A stretch of 64,000 nucleotides of DNA from Gemmatimonadota bacterium (GCA_021295815.1 JAGWBQ010000005.1:1-64000); one strand, 5' to 3'; counted from the stretch's first letter, positions 1 to 9,681 are shown. A program made the numbers and translations. The notes: generated by a model not told the origin, from the letters alone.

Positions 1-1561
1 CGCTCAAGTGTCGTACACGACGGTCGACCTGATCATCCCGGCTCACCGCGAGCTCGACGAAACGGACGGATATTCCTCCGCGGACGTCGCAGCCAACAGC
101 AGCGATATTACGATCACGGCAACCGATACAGCAGGCGGCAACCTTACGGTGGCGTTCAACGCAGGCGCCACTCCCGCCACCGGTCAAGGGCAGTGGAGAA
201 TCGACAACGCTCCCTCCGGCGGTGTCGTCATCAAGGCGGCGGGCACCGACGCGACCGAGGTGGTTTCGGCGGACTCGATCGCGCTAGACTACGGGCCGAC
301 AATACCTTGGACGACCGTGGACGGCGTTTCCGTAGCCTCAGCAAATACCTCGGCCAGCGCGTTCGCGTTCAAGAGGAGTGACGGGACAATCGAGGGCACG
401 GTGGGAACCCGGGTTGACAGCCTGTACGTGAACTCCATCGAAGTTGTCCTCATGGACGGGGCTGGAACGGTGATCGCTGACACTACGGCCGACGACGGCA
501 GCGACAATGGTCTGTACAAGTTCGAGGATCTGCTGGACGGCACCTACCCGATTGCGCTTCAGGTGGGAGCAGTCGGTGGTGTGAATTCCGTAACGGATGC
601 AGACACGACGGGTGTTTGGATGGCTGTCGATGAGATCGTCTGCAACTCCGGGATGGACGACCACGAGGCCGGCACAACGTGGGAATACGGTGATGGTGGA
701 TGGGCTTCGGTTGACGCCTGCAACTCCAACGCCTATATGGCTACCCGGACGCTCGCGAATACAGCCCAGGCGGGGGGCGAGGCGGAAGCCAACTTCCGCA
801 TGCAGCGCATGAACACCCAGATCCACGGTGTCGTGGCCAACGATCGGACTCCTAAGCAAACGGATGATTTCGGTACGCCGCTGTCACAGGTGTTCGAAGG
901 CTTGACCGTCAACCTCTACACCAGGGCCGATTCCGCGGCGGTTCCGGTGTCGGTGACCCAGACCGTCACTGATGCGGACGGCAGGTACTCCTTCGAGGGC
1001 CTGCCTGAAAGCGGTAACTATTGGGTGGGAGCCAACGCCGGCGGATACGATATCGTGCCGAGGTTCGCGCACGTGCCTACCGACGCTACGGCCGACGGCC
1101 ACATGAACGGTGATCCGACATCCACGGACCTGCCGGCCTGGGACTACGCTACTAGTCAGATCGGTGGAGCTAACCTCGCGGACGGCGACTTGGCATTCCT
1201 TTCCAACGGTAACAGTTTGAGGGTGAGGACAGCTGAAAACGACACCAGCTTCATCTATGGTGCGGAAGTCCGACTGGTCAAGTGCACGATGTCCAACAGC
1301 AATCTCACTGCCGACCAGGCGACGGGTATCATTACGGGTGACAATCCCTGCACCGAATATGAGATGATGGGTACGCCCGCTGAGACCAGGGTCTGGATCC
1401 CTGTTGTTTCGGCAGACCAACGCACGAGCACCTTCTCCAATCTGACAGAGGGCGTTTACCAGGTCCGCACCTATCACCGAAACCACAGTTTCGACAATAT
1501 TCAGATTATGATCAAGGGTCGCAACGCGCAGACGGTTTCGGTGATCCAGACTGAGAGTTAG
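1..1561 (+). CDS. Secreted modular protein with prealbumin-like/carboxypeptidase-regulatory-like repeats, 5' end missing
   Basis: The reading frame is open to the left edge, so the true start lies outside the window; about 519 residues are visible. At least three repeats resemble CarboxypepD_reg-like or SdrD B-like beta-sandwich modules. Examples are around residues 137-190 (ends GLYKFEDLLDGTYPIAL), 295-345 (DADGRYSFEGLPESGNYW) and 405-510 (ends NLTEGVYQVRTY). Such modules are typical of secreted or surface proteins and often carry adhesive or structural roles; no catalytic domain is visible in this part. The composition is rich in Asp, Thr, Ala and Gly and poor in Lys. GC looks clearly lower than in the rest of the window, and an IS21 remnant follows immediately, so acquisition by transfer is possible. 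No symbol or precise function can be assigned. Confidence 0.6.
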   Translation, partial: AQVSYTTVDLIIPAHRELDETDGYSSADVAANSSDITITATDTAGGNLTVAFNAGATPATGQGQWRIDNAPSGGVVIKAAGTDATEVVSADSIALDYGPTIPWTTVDGVSVASANTSASAFAFKRSDGTIEGTVGTRVDSLYVNSIEVVLMDGAGTVIADTTADDGSDNGLYKFEDLLDGTYPIALQVGAVGGVNSVTDADTTGVWMAVDEIVCNSGMDDHEAGTTWEYGDGGWASVDACNSNAYMATRTLANTAQAGGEAEANFRMQRMNTQIHGVVANDRTPKQTDDFGTPLSQVFEGLTVNLYTRADSAAVPVSVTQTVTDADGRYSFEGLPESGNYWVGANAGGYDIVPRFAHVPTDATADGHMNGDPTSTDLPAWDYATSQIGGANLADGDLAFLSNGNSLRVRTAENDTSFIYGAEVRLVKCTMSNSNLTADQATGIITGDNPCTEYEMMGTPAETRVWIPVVSADQRTSTFSNLTEGVYQVRTYHRNHSFDNIQIMIKGRNAQTVSVIQTES

Positions 1562-1856
1562 GGGAGGTAGCGGTATAGCCTGAACCTTTCAACTCTCCTC
1601 AAAGAGGGGACGGTGAACGGAGGCCCTCGCCGGTATTGGCTAAAGGTGGGTGTGCTCGGCTGTCCGGCGGAGGGTTCGGGCGGGAGGGTCGTCTTGCCCA
1701 CCACATTCCGCGAGGAGGTTGTCGTACTCGCTCCTGGTCCTTTCGGCGATCTTTTTTCATCGCCTTGATCACTTCGACCGAAACTTGGCGGAGCGTCCCG
1801 AAATCGATCGGGACGGCCACCCCGTCTCTCGCCCGAGGCAGACGTATCGGGCGCCG

Positions 1857-2102
1857 ATGGAACAAGAGGTTGCCAACGTGCGGGTCCACGGGACGCTCGG
1901 GGAACGCATCGGCGACCGCTTCGTGCGAGAACGGCCGCTGTTCGGCCCCTTGGCCCCGCATCCATACCGGCCGGTCGTGCCGAAGAGGCCTGGGCTTTCG
2001 GAGGCGCCGGCCCCGTCGCGGACCGCCTGCGCGGCCCCGAGGGTCGAAGTCGAGCATCGCCCACTGGGGAACTACGCACTTGTCGCGGAGAGGTCACCGT
2101 GA
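1857..2102 (+). pseudogene. istA fragment (C-terminal end of IS21-family transposase)
   Basis: In this frame the translation contains NVRVHGTLGERIGDRF followed by a Pro- and Arg-rich stretch with RPLFGPLAPHPYRPVV. This is the kind of sequence found after the DDE integrase core of IstA, where the family has an RxHGTTGE-like segment. The catalytic core (DDE residues) is absent; upstream in this frame only unrelated sequence is read. The frame ends at a TGA overlapping a GTG (2099-2102), the coupled istA/istB junction usual in the family. Called a 5'-truncated fragment. Confidence 0.55.
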
Positions 2103-2380
2103 AAAGGCCCCGTCGCGAAGGCGGCGCATCGTCGCCCAGCTGGCCGACCTGAAGATGCCGGGTGCGCTGGAGAGCCTCGACGAAGCGCTGGCCGGGGTGG
2201 ACGGCGGCGAGTTCATGGCGGCCGCTCTCCTCGACCGGCTGCTCCACCGGTGCCATATCCGTCAACATCCGGGGCAACAGCTTCCGGATGCGGAGGCGCA
2301 TGGAGCTGTCGAAGACCATCCACCCGACGGCGTCCGGGGCGGCGGACGCCGAGAGAGCCCGGGAGAGGGGCGAGTCGTGA
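2099..2380 (+). pseudogene. istB fragment with internal deletion and frameshifts
   Basis: The piece starting near 2130 reads VAQLADLKMPGALESLDEAL, which resembles the IstB N-terminal helical segment. After only about a dozen codons the sequence jumps to ALLDRLLHRCHI and then, one frame over, VNIRGNSFRMRRRMELSK; together these form the C-terminal end of an IstB protein. Normal IstB proteins are about 250 residues with a P-loop ATPase core, and that core is gone. Frameshifts occur just after the GTG start and between CHI and VNIRG near 2255-2260. The fragment is non-functional. Confidence 0.6.
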
Positions 2381-2499
2381 ACCGTCACCACCCGCAACCG
2401 GCCCCCGCTTCGGTCGCTACGCTCCCTCCGCAGGGGCCGGTCCGGAATGTGCCATTTTCGATGCCCATTTGACAGGGTGACCTGGTAGCGGTCGAGAAG

Positions 2500-2932
2500 C
2501 TGAAACGAACGACTTCTCCACAAGGAGATCCGGATCAAATTGGGGTTACGGCCGGCCGACGAGCGGATCGAGCGCGTGGAGATCGGCGGGAGATCTTGGT
2601 CGCGCTGGAGACCGGGATCGAGTCGGTTCGAACGAGTGCGACGGGACCGGCGGTGGCCGGTTCGTAACTCCGCCCTTGCGCTCTCCCGCTCTTCGCGTAA
2701 TGTTTCGTGGGGACAGACGTACAGGACCCGTATCACCGTCAAGAGAGGTTGGATGCAGCCGATGCCGCGGAGGGTTGCCCCGGTTTCCCGGACATGCCGC
2801 CCTTGCGTTATTCGGCTCGTCTCTCCAAATTTGATCGATGCGAACCTCGCGGGGCGCGGCCTACCCCGGCCCGCCGCCGCACCGTGGCGTCGCGGATCCC
2901 CCGTGCGCCATCACTTCCCACCAGGAGGTAGT
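2500..2932 (+). promoter_or_regulatory. Gene-free leader upstream of susC-like gene, with one candidate promoter
   Basis: No convincing gene was seen between the IS21 remnant and the SusC-like start. A sigma70-like pair TTGCGC (2676-2681) and TAATGT (2698-2703) with 16-bp spacing lies about 230 bp upstream of the start, which would give a long untranslated leader. A strong ribosome-binding site, AGGAGG, sits at 2922-2927, and its spacing to the ATG at 2933 fixes the start. The frame is open much further upstream (to 2540), but that part reads as low-complexity arginine-rich protein without a signal peptide. Confidence 0.3.
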
Positions 2933-5900
2933 ATGCAGAATTGGGGTAAGAACCTTGCGCCGCTCGCTACGAGTTTGGCGCTGCTCGCAGCGACGGCGGC
3001 GGGCGTCCAGGCCCAGACCGGAACGGTTACCGGAACGGTCATGGACGCGGTCAGCGAACAGACCCTCGAATCGGTCCACCTCTCGATTCCGGCCCTCCAG
3101 GACGACGGCTGGCTTTCGAACAACGACGGTCGGTTCGTCCTCGTCAACATCCCGGCGGGCACGCATGAGTTGCATGTGCGGCTCATCGGCTACCGGGATC
3201 ACACTCAGGAGATCACCGTCATCGCCGGTGAGACGAACAACGTCGAGGTGCGGTTGGAGGAGGGAGTCCTGACTCTCCAGGAGATCATCGCCACAGGAGT
3301 GGCGGGCGAGACCCCCCGCATCAAGCTCTCGTTCACCGTCGAGAAGGTGGACTTCGAGGAAGCTCCGGTGCCGGCTCCGTCGGCGGACGGACTTCTTCAG
3401 GGCCGCGTGGCCGGAGTCAAGGTGCAGAGTTCGTCCGGCAGGCCCGGAGAGCAGTCATCCACCTTGTTACGTGCGCCCACCGGCCTCGCCACGACCAACG
3501 CTCCGCTCATGATCATCGACGGCGTGGTCTCGGACAACACCATGGCCGACATCGACGCTCTCGACGTCGAGTCGATCGAGCTCGTCAAGGGTGCGGCGGC
3601 GGCCTCGCTCTACGGATCGCGCGCCGCCAATGGCGTCATCGAAATCAGGACCCGCAGAGGCGCCGGTCTGACCATCGACCAGGCCCGGGTCTCGGTTCGC
3701 AACGAGTACGGCCAGAACCAGCTCGAGGGCAGCATCGAACTGACCTCGTACCATCCGTACAAGGTCGACGGGAACGGCTTGTTCGTCAACAACGACGGCA
3801 CTCCCGTCGACTTCTTCGACCTCACCACCGGCAACCCGGTTCTCGACAACGAGTTCAATCCCGGCGAGGCAGGTACGCCGTTCACCTCGTTCCAGGACAA
3901 CCCTTACCCGGGGACGCTTTACGACCAGGTGGATCGCTTCTTCGATCCCGGTAACACTTATACCCAGTATGTCGCCGCTGAGGGACGAACCGGCTCGACC
4001 AACTATCGGGTGTCCTTTTCCAACTCGCGTGACGGCGGCATCCTGCCGGGCAACGAGCTCTTCTACGGAAACGACGGCTTCGGACGTCGCACCTTCCGGG
4101 TCAACCTCGACTCTCAGCTCAGGGACAACCTGGACCTCTCGATCAGCACCTACTATGCGAGGTCGATTCAAGACGACGCCGAAGGCTCGTTCTTCAACCT
4201 CACCTTCATGGGGCCGAACGTGGATCTGGCAGCGCGCAACGCCGAAGACATGGAGTGCCGCTACGCCGAGGAATTCGGCGGTTGCCTTTACCTGAACCCC
4301 GACCCGCGGGCCGGACAGAACAACCCGCTCTATCCGCTCGAGAACCTGGAGTACGACGAGCGCAGGCAGCGCTTCATGGCCTCGGCCAACGCGCGACTCT
4401 CACTGACGGACTGGTTCGAGCTCGAGGGAAGCCTCGCCATCGAACGCAACGACTTCCACGCTTTCGATCGGACTCCTCAGGGGTATGTGAATTCGCATTC
4501 CTACCCCACGGCTTCCGACTACAATCGGAGCGTCGGGTCCCTCTACCGCTACAACTCGAAGGACGACGACGTCAACGCCTATCTGACGGCGTCCTTCAAC
4601 CGCGCCTTCGGTGACCTCACCACGCGCACGAAGCTCCGGTACGTCCTCGAGGACGGCCATTTCGAGCAGTTCAGCGCCACGGGGTCGAACTTCACCGTAG
4701 CGGGTATTCCACAGTTCAACAACACCGATCCCGAGCAGCGCAGCGCCGCCTCGTTTATCTCCGACATCGTCGCCGAAGGCTACTTCTTCATCACCAACCT
4801 CGACTTCCAGGGCAAGTACCTGGGAGACTTCCTGGTGCGCCGCGACGGCTCTTCGCTCTTCGGGCCCGATGCCCGCTGGGCGACCTACTACCGGGCGTCC
4901 GGTGGTTGGAGGATGGCTGAGGAGGAGTGGTGGCCGATCGAGCAGCTCGACGAATTCAAGCTACGCTATTCCATCGGATCCGCCGGTGGCAGGCCCCGCT
5001 TCGCCTGGCAGTACGAGACCTACAGCGTCAGTGCCGTCAACGGAGCTATCCAGCCCGTGCAGCTGGGCAACAAGGCCTTGAAGCCGCAGCTCTCGGTCGA
5101 GCAGGAGATCGGACTCGAGATGCTCGTCATGGGCAAGGCTTTCGTACAGCTCGTCTACGCCGACAACTCCATCACCGACCAGCTCTTGAACGTGCCCCTG
5201 CCGGGGTACGCGGGCTTCACCGGTCAGTACCAGAACGCCGGCGCCCTGGAGAGCACCACCTACGAGGCGTCGATCGACTTCCCGATCATCGACCGCCCGG
5301 ACATGACCTGGACGACCGCGCTCAACTACGATCGCTCGCGTCAGACCATCACCGAGCTCAACCGTCCGCCGTGGCGGAGCGGCCCGCGGTACATCCGAGA
5401 GGGCGAGTCCATCGGCACTTTCTACGGTGATCGCTGGGCCACGAGCTGCGCCGATCTTCCCACGGGGACCGACTGCTCGCAGTTCGCGACCAACTCCGAC
5501 GGTTATTTCGTATATGTCGGTACCGGAAACTCGGCCACCGACGGAATCGCGAAGCAGCTCTGGGGCACGGCGTCGGACGACATGCCCGCCTGCGGAGGCG
5601 AGGGGGCGACCACGAGCTACGGCTGGGGTCGTCCGATCAAGGGGCTCGACGCCGAGAACAACTGTTCGCCCTTCCTGCGCATGGGCTACGGTCTTCCCGA
5701 ATACAACCTGAACTGGAACAACTCGTTCAGGTGGAACAACCTCACGTTAAACGTCCTCCTCGACGGGGAGTTCGGCACCGAGCGGTACAACGGAACCAGG
5801 CAGTGGGCGATGCGCGAGTGGCGCGGCGGCGAAGCGGACCAGTCCGGTCTGGCCGACGGCGACAAGAAGCCCGTCGGCTACTACTCCGACGTCTACAACG

Positions 5901-6172
5901 TCAACTCCGACAACTCGCACTACGTCGAGGACGCGACCTTCGTCAAGGTCCGCGAGCTCGGTCTGCGCTATTCGCTGGATAGCGACATGCTCAGCAACCT
6001 TGCGGGTCTGGGCCTGGAATCGGCCGCCGTCTCCCTCACCGGGCGCAACCTCTTCACGTTCACCAACTACCGAGGCTACGACCCCGAGGTGGGCGGGATT
6101 CTGAGCGGCGAGGACAACTACGAGTACCCGAACTTCAGGTCGCTGACGGCGGTCCTGGAAGTGGTCTTTTAG
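2933..6172 (+). CDS. SusC/RagA-type TonB-linked outer-membrane transporter
   Basis: This 1079-residue protein starts with a clear signal peptide (cleavage expected after VQA, before QTGTVTG). A CarboxypepD_reg-like beta-sandwich follows at about residues 27-110 (NNDGRFVLVNIPAGTHEL), then a plug domain at about 125-240 (LLQGRVAGVKV, APLMIIDGVV, YGSRAANGVIEI), and the rest is a TonB-dependent beta-barrel ending in a beta-strand (LTAVLEVVF). Family role: energy-dependent uptake of oligosaccharides or peptides across the outer membrane with a SusD partner. The partner lies 15 bp downstream in the same transcription unit. No glycoside hydrolase or peptidase is adjacent, so the substrate is unknown. 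The ATG at 2933 was chosen because it has a strong Shine-Dalgarno sequence and gives the signal peptide. Confidence 0.93.
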   Translation: MQNWGKNLAPLATSLALLAATAAGVQAQTGTVTGTVMDAVSEQTLESVHLSIPALQDDGWLSNNDGRFVLVNIPAGTHELHVRLIGYRDHTQEITVIAGETNNVEVRLEEGVLTLQEIIATGVAGETPRIKLSFTVEKVDFEEAPVPAPSADGLLQGRVAGVKVQSSSGRPGEQSSTLLRAPTGLATTNAPLMIIDGVVSDNTMADIDALDVESIELVKGAAAASLYGSRAANGVIEIRTRRGAGLTIDQARVSVRNEYGQNQLEGSIELTSYHPYKVDGNGLFVNNDGTPVDFFDLTTGNPVLDNEFNPGEAGTPFTSFQDNPYPGTLYDQVDRFFDPGNTYTQYVAAEGRTGSTNYRVSFSNSRDGGILPGNELFYGNDGFGRRTFRVNLDSQLRDNLDLSISTYYARSIQDDAEGSFFNLTFMGPNVDLAARNAEDMECRYAEEFGGCLYLNPDPRAGQNNPLYPLENLEYDERRQRFMASANARLSLTDWFELEGSLAIERNDFHAFDRTPQGYVNSHSYPTASDYNRSVGSLYRYNSKDDDVNAYLTASFNRAFGDLTTRTKLRYVLEDGHFEQFSATGSNFTVAGIPQFNNTDPEQRSAASFISDIVAEGYFFITNLDFQGKYLGDFLVRRDGSSLFGPDARWATYYRASGGWRMAEEEWWPIEQLDEFKLRYSIGSAGGRPRFAWQYETYSVSAVNGAIQPVQLGNKALKPQLSVEQEIGLEMLVMGKAFVQLVYADNSITDQLLNVPLPGYAGFTGQYQNAGALESTTYEASIDFPIIDRPDMTWTTALNYDRSRQTITELNRPPWRSGPRYIREGESIGTFYGDRWATSCADLPTGTDCSQFATNSDGYFVYVGTGNSATDGIAKQLWGTASDDMPACGGEGATTSYGWGRPIKGLDAENNCSPFLRMGYGLPEYNLNWNNSFRWNNLTLNVLLDGEFGTERYNGTRQWAMREWRGGEADQSGLADGDKKPVGYYSDVYNVNSDNSHYVEDATFVKVRELGLRYSLDSDMLSNLAGLGLESAAVSLTGRNLFTFTNYRGYDPEVGGILSGEDNYEYPNFRSLTAVLEVVF

Positions 6173-6187
6173 AGGAGGAACACACAC

Positions 6188-7834
6188 ATGAAGAACTACA
6201 TCAAGACGCTCGCGCTGGCGCTCGGCCTCGGCATGGCGGCGGCGTGCGGCGACCTTGCGGTCGAGAACCTCAACGCTCCCGACCGCACCAAGGCCATCAC
6301 CACTCCCAACGACGTGGAGGCTCTCATTTCCGGCGGATTCGCCAACTGGCACCGGGCGGGCAACTACAGCGTCGTCGCACTCACGATGACGTGCCTGGCC
6401 GACGGGATGACCTCCTCGTGGGGCAACTTCGGCTGGCGGCACGCCTGCTCGGAGCCCCGCGTTGCCTGGAACAACGAGCCCTCCTGGGGCTACGCCTACC
6501 TCACCGACAACACCTGGACCTACTCGTACCGTGCTCTCGCGGGAATGCGCGACGGGCTGGTCGCTATCGAAGGCGGAGTAACGCTCGACGAACAGCACCG
6601 CGCCCAGACCTATGCGGCGTTCACGCAAGGTCTCGTGCTGACCCGTCTGGCCAACACCTTCGATCAGGCGTTCATCATCACCGAGGAGACCGACCTCTCC
6701 GACCCGAACAACCTGCCGACCCTGGCTTCGTACATGGAGGTCCACCAGGCGGGAATGGCCAGGCTCGATCAGGCCATCTCCATGGCGGGTCAGGGAAGCT
6801 TCTCGATCCCCCAGGCCTGGGTGGGATTCGAGGGCGACTGGGACAACGCTCGCTTGATGGGTCTGGCGAACGGATACAAGGCGCGCAACATGATTTCGGT
6901 CGCGCGCGACGAGGCGTCCAGAACCGCCACCGACTGGAACGCGGTGCTGGCGGCGGTGGCAGCCGCTCACACCGACGATTACGACCCCTACTACGACGGC
7001 GACAACTGGGTTTGGAGCCGGCTCAAGCACCGCTCCGGAGGAGGCGGGTATCCGGGCTGGAACCGTCTCGACATGAACTTCGTCGGCGTGACGGATCAGT
7101 CCGGCAACTACCAAGCCTGGCTCAATACTCCGCTAGAGCAGAGGCAGGCGTTCCAGATCGACACGGACGACCGCCGCATCACCGACGGGACTCCGACCGG
7201 GGAGGGCCTGTACGCGCGTTACTGGGCGTCGATTCCATTCCGTCCCGAACGCGGCACCTACCACTTCTCCCACTACGGAGACAACCGGTGGAGGCCGCTC
7301 TGGGAGAACGACTGGATCGGCAACTACACCGAGTTCCCGGTCAAGGAGCTCGACTTCATCAAGGCCGAGGCCCTTTACCGGACCGGCGACATGCAGGGAG
7401 CGCTGGAAATCGTCAACAAGTACCGGACCATGAACGGGCAACTCCCGCCGGCCACTCTCGACGGCGTTTCCGGCCCCCGATGCACGCCGCGACGGCAGTA
7501 TTCGACCGGTGGCGAGTGCGCGGACTTCTGGGAGGTGCTCAAGTACGAAAAGGCTATGGAGATCTACAACTACGGCGCGGGTACGGCATTCTACGACGAC
7601 CGCGGCTGGGGCGATCTCATCACGGGCAGCCCCATTCACTTCCCGGTACCCGGTAGCGAGCTCGACCTCCTGCTTCTCGACATATATACCTTCGGCGGAG
7701 GAGGACCGGGCTCCGCGCCCAGGATCTTCAACAATTCGACGGACGATGCCACCATCCGTTGGAAGAGGGAGGCGCTCGAGGCCTTCGACCAGGCCATGGC
7801 CGAGGAGCGACTGCACCCCGGCGCCATCCGCTAG
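6188..7834 (+). CDS. SusD/RagB-type outer-membrane lipoprotein
   Basis: This 548-residue protein starts with MKNYIKTLALALG and has a lipoprotein-type signal with the acceptor cysteine at residue 20 (MAAAC-GD). It continues with the SusD/RagB pattern: an aspartate- and tryptophan-rich alpha-helical N-terminal half with TPR-like helices, and a C-terminal section that includes KELDFIKAEALYRTGD and a conserved-looking EKAMEIYNYG segment. Family role: substrate-binding lid that sits on the SusC barrel at the cell surface. It follows the SusC-like gene by 15 bp, with a strong Shine-Dalgarno (GAGGAGG) before the ATG. It ends close to a hairpin that may end the transcript. The substrate cannot be predicted from the sequence. 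Confidence 0.9.
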   Translation: MKNYIKTLALALGLGMAAACGDLAVENLNAPDRTKAITTPNDVEALISGGFANWHRAGNYSVVALTMTCLADGMTSSWGNFGWRHACSEPRVAWNNEPSWGYAYLTDNTWTYSYRALAGMRDGLVAIEGGVTLDEQHRAQTYAAFTQGLVLTRLANTFDQAFIITEETDLSDPNNLPTLASYMEVHQAGMARLDQAISMAGQGSFSIPQAWVGFEGDWDNARLMGLANGYKARNMISVARDEASRTATDWNAVLAAVAAAHTDDYDPYYDGDNWVWSRLKHRSGGGGYPGWNRLDMNFVGVTDQSGNYQAWLNTPLEQRQAFQIDTDDRRITDGTPTGEGLYARYWASIPFRPERGTYHFSHYGDNRWRPLWENDWIGNYTEFPVKELDFIKAEALYRTGDMQGALEIVNKYRTMNGQLPPATLDGVSGPRCTPRRQYSTGGECADFWEVLKYEKAMEIYNYGAGTAFYDDRGWGDLITGSPIHFPVPGSELDLLLLDIYTFGGGGPGSAPRIFNNSTDDATIRWKREALEAFDQAMAEERLHPGAIR

Positions 7835-7882
7835 CGAGGATCGGTACACCGGCATGAAGCCTTTCCAGGCTTCGTGATCGGA

Positions 7883-7915
7883 GGGGCCGTCGCGTCGAAA
7901 GGGCGCGGCGGCCCC
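7883..7915. terminator. GC-rich hairpin between convergent susD-like and MATE genes
   Basis: A 12-bp stem is formed by GGGGCCGTCGCG (7883-7894) and CGCGGCGGCCCC (7904-7915), with one wobble-type mismatch and a 9-nt loop. It lies about 50 bp after the SusD stop, in the 217-bp gap between two converging genes. No long T-run follows, so it may only contribute to termination. Nothing else was recognised in the rest of the gap (7916-8051). Confidence 0.45.
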
Positions 7916-8051
7916 GAATCGTATCGGGCAGTCTGCGGACGAAGCCTCCCGCAACCTTCGAGCGACTGACAGGGGCTGCGCAGCTCGAACAACTGATTTC
8001 ATATCGGCAAGCTGCGAGGTCGCGGCGAACTGGCTCGAGGATCCCGGGGGA

Positions 8052-9425
8052 CTAGCCCGCCTCGTCGATCACCAGCCTGCGCGGCGTCCGGGCGAACCGA
8101 AGCCGCATGCGGACCAGCAGGAGCAGCGCCACCACGGCTATCCCGACCGCGAGGCCCCACCAGATGCCCTCCGGACCGTGACCCCAGGTGAAGCCGAGCA
8201 GCCAGGAGACCGGGAGTCCGATAGCCCAGAAGGCCACAAGCGAGATCAGCATCGGGACCCGCGTGTCGGCTATCCCGCGCAAGGCTCCGGCAGCGACCAC
8301 CTGAATCCCGTCGAATACCTGGAAGACTCCGGCGATGGGAATGAGCAGCGCGGTGATCGCCACGACCTCGGGGTCATTGGTGAAAATCTCGGAGACGGTC
8401 CGGGGGAAGACGATGAACAGCGCGGCCGTCAAGGTCATGAACCCGGCTCCGGCCAGAAGTCCGGCCCCTGCGGCGCGGCGCGTTCCCCGCGGATTCCGGG
8501 CGCCCACGGCCCTGCCCACCAGCACGACGGTAGCCTGCGCGATGCCCACAGGGACCATGAAGGTCTGAGCGGCGAGCATGAGCGCCACCTGATGCGCGGA
8601 GACGGTGACCGCTCCCAGACTGCCCATCATGAAGAGGGCGGCTGCGAAGACGCCGAACTCGAGCCCCTGGTGGACTCCGATGGGTGCACCGACCTCGACG
8701 ATCCGACGTAGGGGCTTCAATCTCGAGACCTCCGGACGATATGCGGCGAGGAAGGGCCGAAGCTGTTTCCAGGCCAGAACCGTCAGGGTGACGAGCATGA
8801 ACCAGCGCGATATGCTGGTTCCCCACGACGATCCGACGGCGCCGAGCGCGGGTGAGCCCAGGTTGCCGAACACGAGTATCCAGTTGAGGAAGACGTTCAC
8901 GGCGTTGCCGAGGACGATGGTGATCACCACCGGGCGCACCAGGCCCATTCCCTGAAGGGACTGCCGCAAGACGATGAAGCCGTAGAATGCAAACATCCCC
9001 GGGATGAGCGCGCGGGCGTAGGCGCCGGCCAGGGGCACCACTTCAGGATCCTGACGAAGCAGGGGAATGCCGAGCAGGGCGTCGGCGGGGAAGAGCGCCA
9101 GCGAAGCCAGTATCGCAAGGGCGAGCGCGAGCACGATTCCTCTCTGGATGGCCCTGGCGATGCCCTCAGGGTCCCGGGCCCCGACAGCCTGGGATACGAT
9201 GGGGTCGAGCGCGAAGAGCAACCCCATCCCAAAGACGGCGATGGTGAAAAAGTAGCCGTTCCCGAGCGCCACCGCGCCCAGATCGACCGCCGACACCCGC
9301 CCCACCATGGCGGTATCGACCAAACCCATCGCCATTATCCCGACCTGAATGAAAGCCACGGGCAGAGCGAGCCCGAGGAGCTCCTTCATTACCTCCCGAG
9401 TCGGGAAAAACGTGACGAGACTCAT
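8052..9425 (-). CDS. MATE-family multidrug/metabolite efflux protein
   Basis: With the start at ATG 9425 (MSLVTFFPTREVMKEL) the product is 457 residues, the usual MATE length, with about twelve hydrophobic segments in two similar halves. Recognisable MATE features include the N-terminal LALPVAFIQVGIMAMGLVDTAMVGRVS segment (split here as LALPVAFIQ and GLVDTAMVGRV). The second half has a related start (VEVGAPIGVHQGLEFGV). Family role: Na+ or H+ driven export of cationic drugs or metabolites through the inner membrane. The frame is open 47 codons further upstream, but that part is not hydrophobic and lacks MATE similarity. The gene stands alone on the minus strand, divergent from secD. Confidence 0.88.
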   Translation of the reverse strand: MSLVTFFPTREVMKELLGLALPVAFIQVGIMAMGLVDTAMVGRVSAVDLGAVALGNGYFFTIAVFGMGLLFALDPIVSQAVGARDPEGIARAIQRGIVLALALAILASLALFPADALLGIPLLRQDPEVVPLAGAYARALIPGMFAFYGFIVLRQSLQGMGLVRPVVITIVLGNAVNVFLNWILVFGNLGSPALGAVGSSWGTSISRWFMLVTLTVLAWKQLRPFLAAYRPEVSRLKPLRRIVEVGAPIGVHQGLEFGVFAAALFMMGSLGAVTVSAHQVALMLAAQTFMVPVGIAQATVVLVGRAVGARNPRGTRRAAGAGLLAGAGFMTLTAALFIVFPRTVSEIFTNDPEVVAITALLIPIAGVFQVFDGIQVVAAGALRGIADTRVPMLISLVAFWAIGLPVSWLLGFTWGHGPEGIWWGLAVGIAVVALLLLVRMRLRFARTPRRLVIDEAG

Positions 9426-9681
9426 CGGCACCCGAACCCCCGCCGAACCCAGGAGTGCCGACGGCGCCGAGGCCGCCGGTAGGAGCGTTCGGTCCGCACT
9501 TCGGTCCCTAACCGGAAAGGAGACGCGGCGAGACCAGGGCTGTCCGACCCGGCCGGCGTCTTGCACCCGCCTCCTCGCACCGGCCGCTCACACCTTGACG
9601 ATTCGGGGCGCTTGAAAGAGTTTTGGCCTTCCGCACCGGGTACGCACCCCGCGCAACAGGTGCGCACTTCAGCATCATTCC
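9426..9681. promoter_or_regulatory. Divergent intergenic region MATE / secD
   Basis: This 256-bp non-coding gap must carry the promoters for the MATE gene (minus) and for the long secD operon (plus). A TTGACG hexamer at 9595-9600 could be a -35 element for secD, but no good -10 is seen at standard spacing. No hairpin or operator was recognised. Confidence 0.3.

Larger units (their letters stand above)
1857..2500 (+). mobile_element. Decayed IS21-family insertion sequence remnant
   Basis: Two adjoining fragments match the C-terminal part of an IstA-type transposase and both ends of an IstB-type helper ATPase, in the order and orientation used by IS21-family elements. The central ATPase region of IstB is missing and at least two frameshifts separate the recognisable pieces, so the element cannot code for transposition. 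The tail around 2440-2480, between the istB end and the next gene, may be the element's right terminus, but no clear terminal inverted repeat was found. A 9-bp direct repeat GGTAGCGGT lies at 1566-1574 and 2484-2492, just outside or at the edge of the remnant. It could be chance. Boundaries are approximate. Confidence 0.6.

Noticed and set aside
1558-2742. 394-codon minus-strand frame over the IS21 remnant
   Set aside because: The recognisable IstA and IstB pieces are on the plus strand; the minus-strand protein is low-complexity and arginine-rich.
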